DNA of 64,000 bases from UBA9647 sp963739335 (GTDB lineage Bacteria > Bacteroidota > Ignavibacteria > UBA10030): assembly GCA_963739335.1 (NCBI GenBank), contig CAVUAC010000071.1, forward strand, positions 1-64,000, given 5' to 3'. Every line of letters starts with the position of its first letter. Within the stretch, counting starts at the first letter, position 1. Shown one piece after another: positions 37,207-44,820 of the stretch. The notes beneath the pieces are model-generated. The model was not told the DNA's origin. It did not search any database and saw only the letters and a program-made list of their open reading frames with translations. Made by a program: the position numbers and the translations under genes.

Positions 37207-37518
37207 TCAGTTTTCTTCCGAGTTCAGTCCGGCCTTCTTGAGCACCGAAGCAATAAGGCTTCGCTCCTTCACCCAACGATCTCCGACGATGTAGAGGGCA
37301 ATGAAAAGAATTCCAACCGGAAAGCCAGGAACTGTCACCCAGAAGGCTGTTTGGTCACTGAGATGTGCAAGCGTCAAAACAGCAGTGGTGAGAATGATGA
37401 GGCCTCCGCATACCAGGAAGAGAGTGAAGACAAGGGAGGTTATTCCTTTGCGCGTACGAATCCAAAGCTGCAGTTGGTAGACAAATTGTTTTTCCTTGTC
37501 GTTGAGTATTGTTTCCAT
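37207..37518 (-). CDS. Two-TM protein of unknown function
   Basis: 103 residues. A charged N-terminal helix (QFVYQLQLWIRTRKG) is followed by two TM helices (about 26-50 and 57-78) and a basic tail. The hairpin-like layout resembles 2TM-domain proteins of Bacteroidota. GGAGG lies 10 bases before the ATG. Family not identified. Confidence 0.6.
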   Translation of the reverse strand: METILNDKEKQFVYQLQLWIRTRKGITSLVFTLFLVCGGLIILTTAVLTLAHLSDQTAFWVTVPGFPVGILFIALYIVGDRWVKERSLIASVLKKAGLNSEEN

Positions 37519-37542
37519 TGTTGATACCCTCCATGAAGATCA

Positions 37543-37680
37543 AACCACAAAGTCACGAAGAAAAACAAAGGATTTTGAAGAACTTGCCCCCAGACAGAGA
37601 CGACAGCAAACAATTGTCAACGCGGCCTTCAACGTTTTGGAAGACATTTACATGACCACTCTTGGTATCCCTTGGTGCCT
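37543..37680. repeat. CACAAAG/CACGAAG intergenic repeats flanking a decayed insert
   Basis: Plus-strand CCACAAAGTCACGAAG (37545-37560) and CTTGGTATCCCTTGGTGCCT (37661-37680) are members of the same dispersed repeat in opposite orientations. The 85 bases between encode, without a proper gene, QTIVNAAFNVLEDIY, which faintly resembles GxxExxY-family proteins; that resemblance is weak. The right member is interrupted by the IS110 element and resumes at 39025. Confidence 0.5.
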
Positions 37681-37740
37681 CGTATGTTATTATAAAGTTG
37701 CATGAGAACGATGGAAGTGTATTTTAGTTATGCTTATTGG

Positions 37741-37905
37741 CTCCGGAAATGGGAGAGAGATTTGTGCCTAGGTCCGTCTTGGACGAGACCGTCACAAAGA
37801 GCCACTCCCCATTTCCGTTGGCCTCCTGGAGTCTGAACGGTCCTTAGGGAAGCAAAGCTATCCCGTATAAGACTACGAGAAAAGACGAGGGGAAGCCTTT
37901 TGCCA
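37741..37905 (+). ncRNA. Candidate bridge RNA of the IS110 element
   Basis: The non-coding DNA before the transposase folds into two stem-loops. First: GGAAATGGGAG (37745-37755) with CTCCCCATTTCC (37805-37816), enclosing TTTGTGCCT (37761-37769) and CACAAAG (37793-37799). Second: GTCT (37831-37834) with AGAC (37870-37873), followed by TACGAG (37874-37879). In the known IS621 bridge RNA the first loop pairs with target DNA and the second with donor DNA. Here TTTGTGCCT equals the left target flank at 8 of 9 bases, CACAAAG is the exact complement of CTTTGTG on the right, and TACGAG is the exact complement of the left element end CTCGTA. Boundaries are approximate. Confidence 0.7.
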
Positions 37906-37950
37906 ATAGGATCACTCTCAATGTCCACAATGCTTGGAGGAACTTGACCC

Positions 37951-38994
37951 ATGAGTGTCATCAAACAGGTATTCGGCATCGACGTTTCGAAAGACAGCTT
38001 CGAAATCCGTTTTGGTACCATTACGGATCGGCAAGAAGAGCGTTTCTTGGCCGCTGCTTCCTTCCCGAATGCCCGAAGAGGCTATCTTCGACTCCTTGCC
38101 TGGTCAAAGAAGCAGCTCGTCTCGAACGAGGCCCCCGTGTGGTTCGTCATGGAAGCCACAGGTGTCTACTATGAGCAACTAGCCTACTTCCTTGCGGAGC
38201 GTCAACAACAGATCGTCGTTCTGCTTCCTAACAAAATCAAGAACTTCGCTAAATCATTGGACAACAAATCCAAAACGGACGGCCTTGATGCACGCAGTAT
38301 CTGCCAGTTTGGTCTCGAACGCCCTCTCAACGCTTGGCAGCCTCCTTCTGCGCAAATGCGAAGCTTAAAGGCGCTCACCAGGGAGTATCAGACCGTGCAA
38401 CACATGGCAACCCAAGTCAAGAACCAACTCCATGCCAAAGGCCACAGCTACGAGCCATCACAGGAGACTCTCAGACGACTACGAGCGCAGCTGAGGCTCT
38501 TCGAGAAACAACTCAAAAGCATCGAACAACAGATCCGCTCTCTCGTAGAGAGCGATGACGATCTCAACAACAGGATTAGCAATATCACCAGAGCCAAAGG
38601 TATTGGTTTCATGACCGTCGTCTCCACCGTGGCTGAAACAAACGGCTTCGCTCTGATCACGAGCACCAAGCAAATCAGTAGCTATGCTGGCCTCGATGTT
38701 GTCATCAAGCAGTCCGGAAAGCGACAAGGCAAACCCGCCATCTCCAAGAAAGGCAACAAACATCTTCGGCATGCTGTCTTTATGCCAGCCTTGGCCGCAT
38801 GTCGATGCAATCCACCGTTGAGGGCATTCTATCTGCGCCTCGTCCGCACCAAAGCTAACAAAATGGTGGCCGTCTTGGCTGTTGCCCGTAAAATCTTATG
38901 CTTGATCTATACACTGTGGAAAAAGAACGTCCCGTACGACCCAAACTATCGAAACCCTCTGGCAAAGAACATACGATTGATCCCAACATCTTAA
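37951..38994 (+). CDS. IS110-family transposase (DEDD recombinase)
   Basis: 347 residues, full length. The N-terminal RuvC-like DEDD domain has GIDVSKDSFEI, WFVMEATGVYYE and NKSKTDGLDARSICQ. The C-terminal transposase_20 domain has AKGIGFMTVVSTVAE and ISSYAGLDVVIKQSGKR, with the Ser expected to attack DNA, and KGNKHLRHAVFMPA. No frameshift, so it may still be active. GGAGG at 37936-37940 precedes the ATG. The position of the non-coding region upstream fits the IS110 rather than the IS1111 subgroup. Confidence 0.95.
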   Translation: MSVIKQVFGIDVSKDSFEIRFGTITDRQEERFLAAASFPNARRGYLRLLAWSKKQLVSNEAPVWFVMEATGVYYEQLAYFLAERQQQIVVLLPNKIKNFAKSLDNKSKTDGLDARSICQFGLERPLNAWQPPSAQMRSLKALTREYQTVQHMATQVKNQLHAKGHSYEPSQETLRRLRAQLRLFEKQLKSIEQQIRSLVESDDDLNNRISNITRAKGIGFMTVVSTVAETNGFALITSTKQISSYAGLDVVIKQSGKRQGKPAISKKGNKHLRHAVFMPALAACRCNPPLRAFYLRLVRTKANKMVAVLAVARKILCLIYTLWKKNVPYDPNYRNPLAKNIRLIPTS

Positions 38995-39048
38995 CTCTGA
39001 TACCCTTGACTTTTAACACAGTACCTTTGTGGTTTCAATACACCCAGC

Positions 39049-40104
39049 TCATTCCCACCTCCCAGCAATTTTCGTCCCGCATTGAAAGCAGCTTCCCTTT
39101 TTGATCTTGTTACTGAGAACGCGGAAGCCGTACCGCTCGATAAGCGTGGTATGGCAAGAAGGGCAGAAGGTGTTCTCCGTCTCGCCTACTTCGCCCGGCC
39201 GATTGCCGGAGTAGACATAGTGGAGTCCTGAGGCAAGCCCGATTTCACGCGCCCGGAGGAGCATGCTCACCGATGTGTTCCCCGGATCCGTCATTCGATA
39301 GTCCTGGTGGAAGGCAGTGACATGCCATGGAATATCCGGTGAAACCGAAACAAGAAACTTCGCGATGTCGGTCAGCTCTGCTTCGGAATCATTGAACCCT
39401 GGCACCACAAGCGTGACAACCTCGACCCAGAACCCTTTTTGATGCAGCGTCTGAATGGTGTTGAGCACGTTTTGCAGTACACCACCAAGCTGCGAGTATG
39501 AATTCTGTCGGAAGCCTTTGAGGTCAACCTTGAAGAGATCGACCCATGGGCGGAGGTATTCCAGGACTTCAGGCGTGCCATTGCCGTTCGAGACATACGA
39601 CGTCACCAATCCGACCCGTTTTGCAAGCTTGAAGATTTCTACAGCCCACTCACTCGTAATGAGGGGCTCGTTGTACGTGCTCGTGACAACCCTGGCCTTC
39701 GACCGCAGTGCCGTGTCAACGAACGCCTCCGGTGTTATGAAATCGATACCCGACACTGCCTCCGGATCCCGAAGCGCTTGCGAAGTAATCCAGTTCTGGC
39801 AATACGCGCAGTGATAATCGCAACCAAGCATGCCAAAACTGAGGGCCTTGGCTCCAGGGTAGGCGTGAAAGAAGGGTTTCTTTTCGATTGGATCGAGCGC
39901 GACACCGGCAGCGTATCCCCACGGAACATAGAGCTTTCCTCCTTGATTGAAGCGGATCTTGCAGATGCCATCTCTGCCCGGCGGGATCTTGCAGCGATGG
40001 CCGCAAGAGTAACAAAGAACCCAATCGTCTGGCATCCTGTTGAACAGTTCGCCGACACGCGTATGGCGCGCCAGGAGTTCCTTCAGCGTTTTCAGCTCTT
40101 CCAT
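39049..40104 (-). CDS. AmmeMemoRadiSam-system radical SAM enzyme
   Basis: 351 residues. Radical SAM cluster motif GCDYHCAYCQNW (C-x3-C-x2-C), preceded by a zinc-binding segment LCYSCGHRCKIPPGRDGIC and ending with a zinc-ribbon-like CPSCH ... CFQCG. This matches the PflA-like enzyme of the AmmeMemoRadiSam group, often found with Memo and AMMECR1 genes, which are not in this window. The ATG at 40104 has GGAGG 6 bases upstream. The reaction is unknown. Confidence 0.9.
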   Translation of the reverse strand: MEELKTLKELLARHTRVGELFNRMPDDWVLCYSCGHRCKIPPGRDGICKIRFNQGGKLYVPWGYAAGVALDPIEKKPFFHAYPGAKALSFGMLGCDYHCAYCQNWITSQALRDPEAVSGIDFITPEAFVDTALRSKARVVTSTYNEPLITSEWAVEIFKLAKRVGLVTSYVSNGNGTPEVLEYLRPWVDLFKVDLKGFRQNSYSQLGGVLQNVLNTIQTLHQKGFWVEVVTLVVPGFNDSEAELTDIAKFLVSVSPDIPWHVTAFHQDYRMTDPGNTSVSMLLRAREIGLASGLHYVYSGNRPGEVGETENTFCPSCHTTLIERYGFRVLSNKIKKGSCFQCGTKIAGRWE

Positions 40105-40471
40105 GGGAATGCCTCCAAGCCAAATGTACGACAGCCCCCATCTGATGTCAAGCACGCATTGCCTATAATTAAAACCTTCGGTTTCGTCCATACCTGCAGG
40201 CCCGACCTGGCTCTCGATTCCTTTCGGTCTATGGACGGACTTAGATCTGCCTCCGGAGCAAAATCTTCACTGCGGGGTCAATCGAAGAAGGTTTCTCGCA
40301 AGTACTTTGTTGTATGTCACGAGAAAGGGGCGCACGGCGGATGCAATAGCTTGAGACACATCCGCCGTTGCCAAGTGAGAGGGGGAATACAGCGATACAG
40401 CTTAAAGACCGGGGCCGCGCGGCGACTCAGCTGACCTCATTCACCAAATCGAATGCTGGTCGAGTGCGTCC
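40105..40471. other. Intergenic region, no gene seen
   Basis: 367 bases between the radical SAM start and the end of the ABC permease gene, both on the minus strand. No recognisable coding segment, repeat or strong hairpin was found. Confidence 0.4.
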
Positions 40472-41689
40472 CTATTCGTATCGTAACGCGTCGATAGGAT
40501 TGAGAAGTGCCGCTTTCCGCGCTGGATAAAACCCGAAAAATATCCCTATCGCAATAGAGAAGCCGAACGACAGGAAGATCGAAAATGGCGTGACGATCGT
40601 TGGCCACTTCGCCAGTTTTGAGATCAGCGATGAACCCGTTGTTCCAAGAATGATTCCCACAATGCCGCCTATGAGACTGAGCACGAGCGCCTCGATGAGG
40701 AACTGAGTCAGAATGTCTCTGGCGCGCGCACCGATTGACATGCGGATACCGATCTCGCGAGTTCTCTCCGTGACAGATACAAGCATGATGTTCATGATCC
40801 CGATACCACCGACTAGCAACGACACCGAGGCAATGCTTGCAAGGAGAATCGTCAAAACCTCTGTTGTAGCCGTCGCAGTTGCAGCCAAGTCAGTCTGGTT
40901 GCGAATGGTGAAATCGTCTGCATCATACGGCTGAATCTTGTGCCGCATGCGCAAAACCTCTGTAACCTGTTGTTGGGCTATGCTAATATCGTTCGCACTC
41001 GTGGCCGAAATGAGAATCGACCGCAAATTAGGCCAGTGGGAGAGTCTTCGGATCACGGTAGTGTACGGCGCGAGGATGAGATCATCCTGATCCTGCCCCG
41101 AGGCGTTCTGTCCTTTTTTCGTCAGCACACCAGCGACTTTAAAGGGAACGTTGCGTATCCGGATCGTTTGCTCCACCGGACTTGACTCCGGGAAGAGGTT
41201 ATCCGCGACAGTTCTTCCCAGGATGCAGACTTTTGCCGCTGCTTTGATATCCTGGTCGGTAAAAAACTCTCCGTACTCGACAGACCACTGACGTATTTCA
41301 AGATAATCAGCACCCACACCCTGGATGCCTGTATTCCAGTTCAAATTCCCCGCGATAATCTGACCGCCCGCGCCTGAACCTGGCGATAGGTATCGCACGG
41401 CCGGACACTCCCTTGCAATCGCGTTCGCATCATCCTCCGTCAACGTCACCGCCGATCCTGCTGCCGTTCTCACCCCGGCTTGTTGCTGAGCGCCAGGAAA
41501 AACCATAAGCACGTTTGTCCCGAGAGCCGCAATGTTCTCCTTGATCGAATACTCGGCCCCTTGACCAATAGCAAGCATTGCAATGACTGCCCCAACACCG
41601 ATGATAATTCCCAGCATCGTGAGAAACGACCTCATCTTGTTACGCTGCAGGGCCCTGAAGGCTGAAACCAAAATGTTCAAGATCTTCAT
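40472..41689 (-). CDS. MacB-type ABC transporter permease
   Basis: 405 residues: N-terminal TM (about 20-42), a large periplasmic MacB_PCD domain, then three C-terminal TMs of the FtsX type (LLASIASVSLLVGGIGIMNIM ... SVTERTREIGIRMSIGAR). As MacB-like mechanotransmission permeases do, it would drive a periplasmic adaptor/outer-membrane channel without transporting across the inner membrane. The ATG overlaps the ATPase stop (ATGA), so this is the third gene of an adaptor-ATPase-permease operon. Confidence 0.93.
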   Translation of the reverse strand: MKILNILVSAFRALQRNKMRSFLTMLGIIIGVGAVIAMLAIGQGAEYSIKENIAALGTNVLMVFPGAQQQAGVRTAAGSAVTLTEDDANAIARECPAVRYLSPGSGAGGQIIAGNLNWNTGIQGVGADYLEIRQWSVEYGEFFTDQDIKAAAKVCILGRTVADNLFPESSPVEQTIRIRNVPFKVAGVLTKKGQNASGQDQDDLILAPYTTVIRRLSHWPNLRSILISATSANDISIAQQQVTEVLRMRHKIQPYDADDFTIRNQTDLAATATATTEVLTILLASIASVSLLVGGIGIMNIMLVSVTERTREIGIRMSIGARARDILTQFLIEALVLSLIGGIVGIILGTTGSSLISKLAKWPTIVTPFSIFLSFGFSIAIGIFFGFYPARKAALLNPIDALRYE

Positions 41690-42474
41690 GCGGCTTCCTC
41701 CTCATCATCAATAACGGGTAGGTCCTTGATTACCTCCGACGCGACGCTAGGATTAGAGTTGATCTTGTCTGACCTGATCTTCCCATCTCGAAACACGATA
41801 TGCCGCTTTGCAAACTTTGCGATATCCGGTTCGTGTGTCACGAGAATAATTGTTATGCCGTTGTTGTTCAGTTCTTGAAAGATTCCCATCACTTCGACGC
41901 TCGTCCGACTATCCAGATTGCCCGTCGGCTCATCAGCAAGAATGATGCTCGGATCATTCACCAGCGATCGGGCAATCGCGACACGTTGCTGTTGACCGCC
42001 GGAGAGCTGGTTGGGGTAATGGTGAACCCTGTCGCCAAGTCCAACCCTCTCAATAGCATCGATAGCTTTTGCCTTTCGGAGTTTGTTCGAGATCGAGCAG
42101 TAGAACAACGGAAGCTCAACATTTTCAAGGGCGGATGTCCGCGACAAGAGGTTAAACCCCTGGAAGACAAATCCAATTTTCTTGTTCCGTATTGCCGCCA
42201 GTTCATCTCTTGACAGCTTGCCGACATCGATACCTTCAAGGATGTACATTCCTTTCGTCGGTTTGTCCAGGCACCCGAGGATGTTCATGAAGGTCGATTT
42301 ACCGGAACCTGACGCCCCCATAATTGCGACAAACTCACCTTTGGAGACGTGGATCGAGACTCCCCGGAGGGCATGCACGTCAACCTCACCCAGGTGATAG
42401 ACTTTGGTAAGGTGATCGATCTGGATAAGCACTCCGTCGGTACTGGCTTGTGACGTTGCTAACTCGTGGGTCAT
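41686..42474 (-). CDS. ABC transporter ATP-binding protein (MacB/LolD type)
   Basis: 262 residues. Walker A GASGSGKST, Q-loop FVFQGFNLLSR, signature LSGGQQQRVAIARSL, Walker B IILADEPTGNLDS and H-loop VTHEPDIAKF are all intact. LolD/MacB-type ATPase subunit kept as a separate chain, unlike the fused E. coli MacB. Overlaps both neighbours by 4 bases. Confidence 0.95.
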   Translation of the reverse strand: MTHELATSQASTDGVLIQIDHLTKVYHLGEVDVHALRGVSIHVSKGEFVAIMGASGSGKSTFMNILGCLDKPTKGMYILEGIDVGKLSRDELAAIRNKKIGFVFQGFNLLSRTSALENVELPLFYCSISNKLRKAKAIDAIERVGLGDRVHHYPNQLSGGQQQRVAIARSLVNDPSIILADEPTGNLDSRTSVEVMGIFQELNNNGITIILVTHEPDIAKFAKRHIVFRDGKIRSDKINSNPSVASEVIKDLPVIDDEEEAA

Positions 42475-44018
42475 CGGAAGCCGCCTCCTCCCGGCCCACG
42501 TTGCTGCTGACCAGAGAGTGGACTCCGTGTTTGTTCGGTGGAGGTATCACCCGACGAAGCACCAAGGACGAGCTGATCCCCGGGCTTCAGCCTCATAGAG
42601 GTTACCTCTGTGTATCTTCCGTCGTTCAAACCGGTCCTCACAGAAATCGCCTCCAGTTGACCGTTCGGTTTGAGGATCCATACTCTGCCTCTTCCAGACT
42701 GATGAGACGGATTGTAGGCACTCTTTTGGTACTCAGGGAAGCGTGACGTGATGCCGAACTTATTCGCCGCCTTTGGTGCAGGTGCAACAATGGGAGTCCT
42801 CGACGACTCCGTCCCTCCTCGGGACATCCTGCCGGCAAATACTTTCCGCATCTCCTGACGCAGCTCATCATCGCTCAACTGGCCCTTGTGTGCTTTCTGT
42901 ATGGAATCCCGGATTGCCTGGAAGCGTTCCATGCCTCCTCCTTGTCCGAAGCCGCCCCTCGGCATACCCTGACCGAACCCGCTACGGGACGCGCTGTCTC
43001 CCATCGCCGCGAAGTTCCGACCGACCCGTGTGCTGTCACCGCCTGCCTCGCCACGTCCCAAAAGCCCACCGCGCATTCCGCCAGAACCTGTTGTGTCAAT
43101 AAGATCCTGTGGAGGCTGGAAGCGAAGCGCCATGTTCGCGACTTTCAAAACATCCGTTGAGCTAGCAACGAGTATCTTGACATTCGCGGTCATTCCCGGC
43201 ATGAGTTTCAGCTGGTCGTTGAGAACATCGATGATGACAATGTAGTTGACAACATTCTGGATGGACTGTGGCGCGAGCCTGATTTGTGACACCGTCCCCG
43301 TGAATTTATCTTCGGGATATGCGTCGACTGTGAAGGTTGCTTGCTGACCGATGCTCATTCTGCCAACATCAGATTCATCGACTGTCGTTTGGACCTGCAT
43401 TCTGTGCAGGTCGTTGGCAATGGTAAACAATGTCGGTGAAGAAAAACTTGCAGCCACCGTTTGACCTATGTTTACTTTCCGGTCAATGACCACTCCGTCG
43501 ATGGGGGCATAGATGGTGGCATAGGCCAAATTGATCTTTGCCCGATCGAGCGCCGCTTCGGCTTGCTTGAGCCCAGCTTTGTTGGATTCAAAGGTCGTCG
43601 TCGCTGCGGAAAAGTTCAGTTCTGACTCGAGACCTTTTTTGTACAATTCTGTGGTTCGATCGAGATTCCTTTTGCTGTCAGCATATTGTGCCCTTGACCG
43701 CTCAAGACTTGCCTCTGCATCCTTTACAGCTTGAACAAGAAACGTCGAATCAATTTGAGCAATAACCTGACCTTCCTTGACAACAGAGTTGAAGTCGGCG
43801 TACAGCTTGGCAACAATGCCTGAAACCTGCGTGCCAACATCGACACTAATGACCGCATTGATTGTGCCCGTCGCCGTGACGTAGACCATGAGATCACCTT
43901 GTGTTACCTTGTCAAACCTGAAGTCGTATTTGCGGGAGTCGCGCTTGGCAAACAGGAAGAAAACCGACACCGCAAGCACAACGATGATCGCTCCGCCAAC
44001 ATAGAGTTTCTTTTTCAT
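42471..44018 (-). CDS. MacA-like periplasmic adaptor with Gly/Arg/Met-rich insertion
   Basis: 515 residues. N-terminal TM anchor, biotinyl-lipoyl-like hairpin (TATGTINAVISVDVGTQVSG), long coiled-coil hairpin (about 95-165), then beta-barrel and membrane-proximal domains (GVVIDRKVNIGQTVAASF, LRLKPGDQLVLGA). Between residues about 310 and 430 lies an unusual low-complexity insert (RGGLLGRGEAGG, FGQGMPRGGFGQGGGM) with a short helical part. First gene of the efflux operon. AGAGGG precedes the ATG. Links the inner-membrane ABC pump to an outer-membrane channel. Confidence 0.92.
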   Translation of the reverse strand: MKKKLYVGGAIIVVLAVSVFFLFAKRDSRKYDFRFDKVTQGDLMVYVTATGTINAVISVDVGTQVSGIVAKLYADFNSVVKEGQVIAQIDSTFLVQAVKDAEASLERSRAQYADSKRNLDRTTELYKKGLESELNFSAATTTFESNKAGLKQAEAALDRAKINLAYATIYAPIDGVVIDRKVNIGQTVAASFSSPTLFTIANDLHRMQVQTTVDESDVGRMSIGQQATFTVDAYPEDKFTGTVSQIRLAPQSIQNVVNYIVIIDVLNDQLKLMPGMTANVKILVASSTDVLKVANMALRFQPPQDLIDTTGSGGMRGGLLGRGEAGGDSTRVGRNFAAMGDSASRSGFGQGMPRGGFGQGGGMERFQAIRDSIQKAHKGQLSDDELRQEMRKVFAGRMSRGGTESSRTPIVAPAPKAANKFGITSRFPEYQKSAYNPSHQSGRGRVWILKPNGQLEAISVRTGLNDGRYTEVTSMRLKPGDQLVLGASSGDTSTEQTRSPLSGQQQRGPGGGGFR

Positions 44019-44479
44019 TGCATGTCCCTCTGAAATGATCCTTGAATAGCTCTATACTATACTATTGCCGTTATCGATACATAAAAATGAGGCCGAGGGC
44101 CCCGTTTGCGTTTTTCCTGATATGAAAATCACCCTGAATACTGGCTGGTACCTTGACAAAGTCATGAGGTTAGACAGGTTAAATCTGAGAAAGTTTCGCG
44201 AAATTCGAATGAGCCAACCTGCTTTGTCTTAGGAGAAGCTTCAGAATTCGCCAAAATGCTTCACATGTATTGAAACCTAGGCTATTTTTGTCATGACTGG
44301 GCCAAAAATGAGAAGCCATCCTTTGCTTCCATCAGTCCCGGTGACATTCGCCCATGGAAAGTGGGTCCGGGCATTTCTTCACTCGCCGAGGAGTGTGTCG
44401 CCGTTTCCTCCTTGTCTAGGCGACCTTGCATCTTACACATTGCACTCATACATTTTGCGCGTAAGGGAGGAAACTACCT
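44019..44479. other. Intergenic region with probable macA promoter
   Basis: 461 bases between the divergent adaptor and Cys-rich genes. Near 44055-44070 the minus strand has TATAGTATAGAG about 40 bases before macA, a possible -10 region; a matching -35 is not clear. The remainder shows no gene or repeat. Confidence 0.35.
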
Positions 44480-44638
44480 ATGGATATGCTCGTCATCAAC
44501 CACTGCGCGCTGTGCGGCGTAGAGGTTGAGCCGGAAGAAGAATACTGCTGCCAGTGCATCCGAGAGGTCAATAACCTTGAGCATTGCCCGTGCTGCGGAC
44601 AAATTATCTGCAACTGCGAGACGGGGTGTGGGGATTAA
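44480..44638 (+). CDS. Cys-rich micro-protein (zinc-ribbon-like)
   Basis: 52 residues starting MDMLVINHCALCGVEVEPE, then EYCCQCIRE and HCPCCGQIICNCETGCG before the stop. Eleven Cys residues, arranged as CxxC pairs, suggest binding of one or two zinc ions or another metal. A good GGAGG site (44467-44470 region) precedes the ATG by about 9 bases, supporting translation. No family recognised. Confidence 0.7.
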   Translation: MDMLVINHCALCGVEVEPEEEYCCQCIREVNNLEHCPCCGQIICNCETGCGD

Positions 44639-44649
44639 CAGGTTGCGAA

Positions 44650-44820
44650 TGTAGAGTTCAGAATCCAGAATCTGTCATTGCGAGTTCAAAGTTCAGGATC
44701 TGAATGCTCGTGCGTTCTTCATTCGTTCTTCGAACTTCGTCGTTATCCCCTTCTCACCTCTTCCGTCTTCCATCGTCCATCTTCCCTCCTACTTCTTCTG
44801 TCTCACTTGCTTCTCTTTCG
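44650..44820. repeat. 170-bp degenerate 7-bp repeat tract running into the nfo gene
   Basis: From 44650 the DNA divides into heptads that change gradually: TGTAGAG, TTCAGAA, TCCAGAA, TCTGTCA, TTGCGAG, TTCAAAG, TTCAGGA, TCTGAAT, then CGTTCTT, CATTCGT, TCTTCGA, ACTTCGT, and then TCCGTCT, TCCATCG, TCCATCT, TCCCTCC, TACTTCT, TCTGTCT. The last part lies within the 3' end of the endonuclease IV gene. Confidence 0.65.

Larger units (their letters stand above)
37679..39024 (+). mobile_element. IS110-family insertion sequence
   Basis: Ends are inferred from the target repeat. The left flank ...CTTGGTGC is followed by CT (37679-37680), and CT recurs at 39025-39026 followed by TTGTGGTTTC. Joining them restores an uninterrupted repeat CTTGGTGCCTTTGTGGT. 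The element is about 1346 bp with one CT core, no terminal inverted repeats and no target duplication, as known for IS110. It contains a 5' non-coding region and one intact transposase. Confidence 0.8.

Noticed and set aside
37951..38994. IS1111-subgroup assignment of the transposase
   Set aside because: The non-coding region is upstream of the gene, only about 30 bases lie downstream before the inferred end, and no subterminal inverted repeats were seen.
44650..44820. CRISPR array
   Set aside because: The repeats are 7 bp, degenerate and contiguous, with no spacers of constant length and no cas genes in the window.
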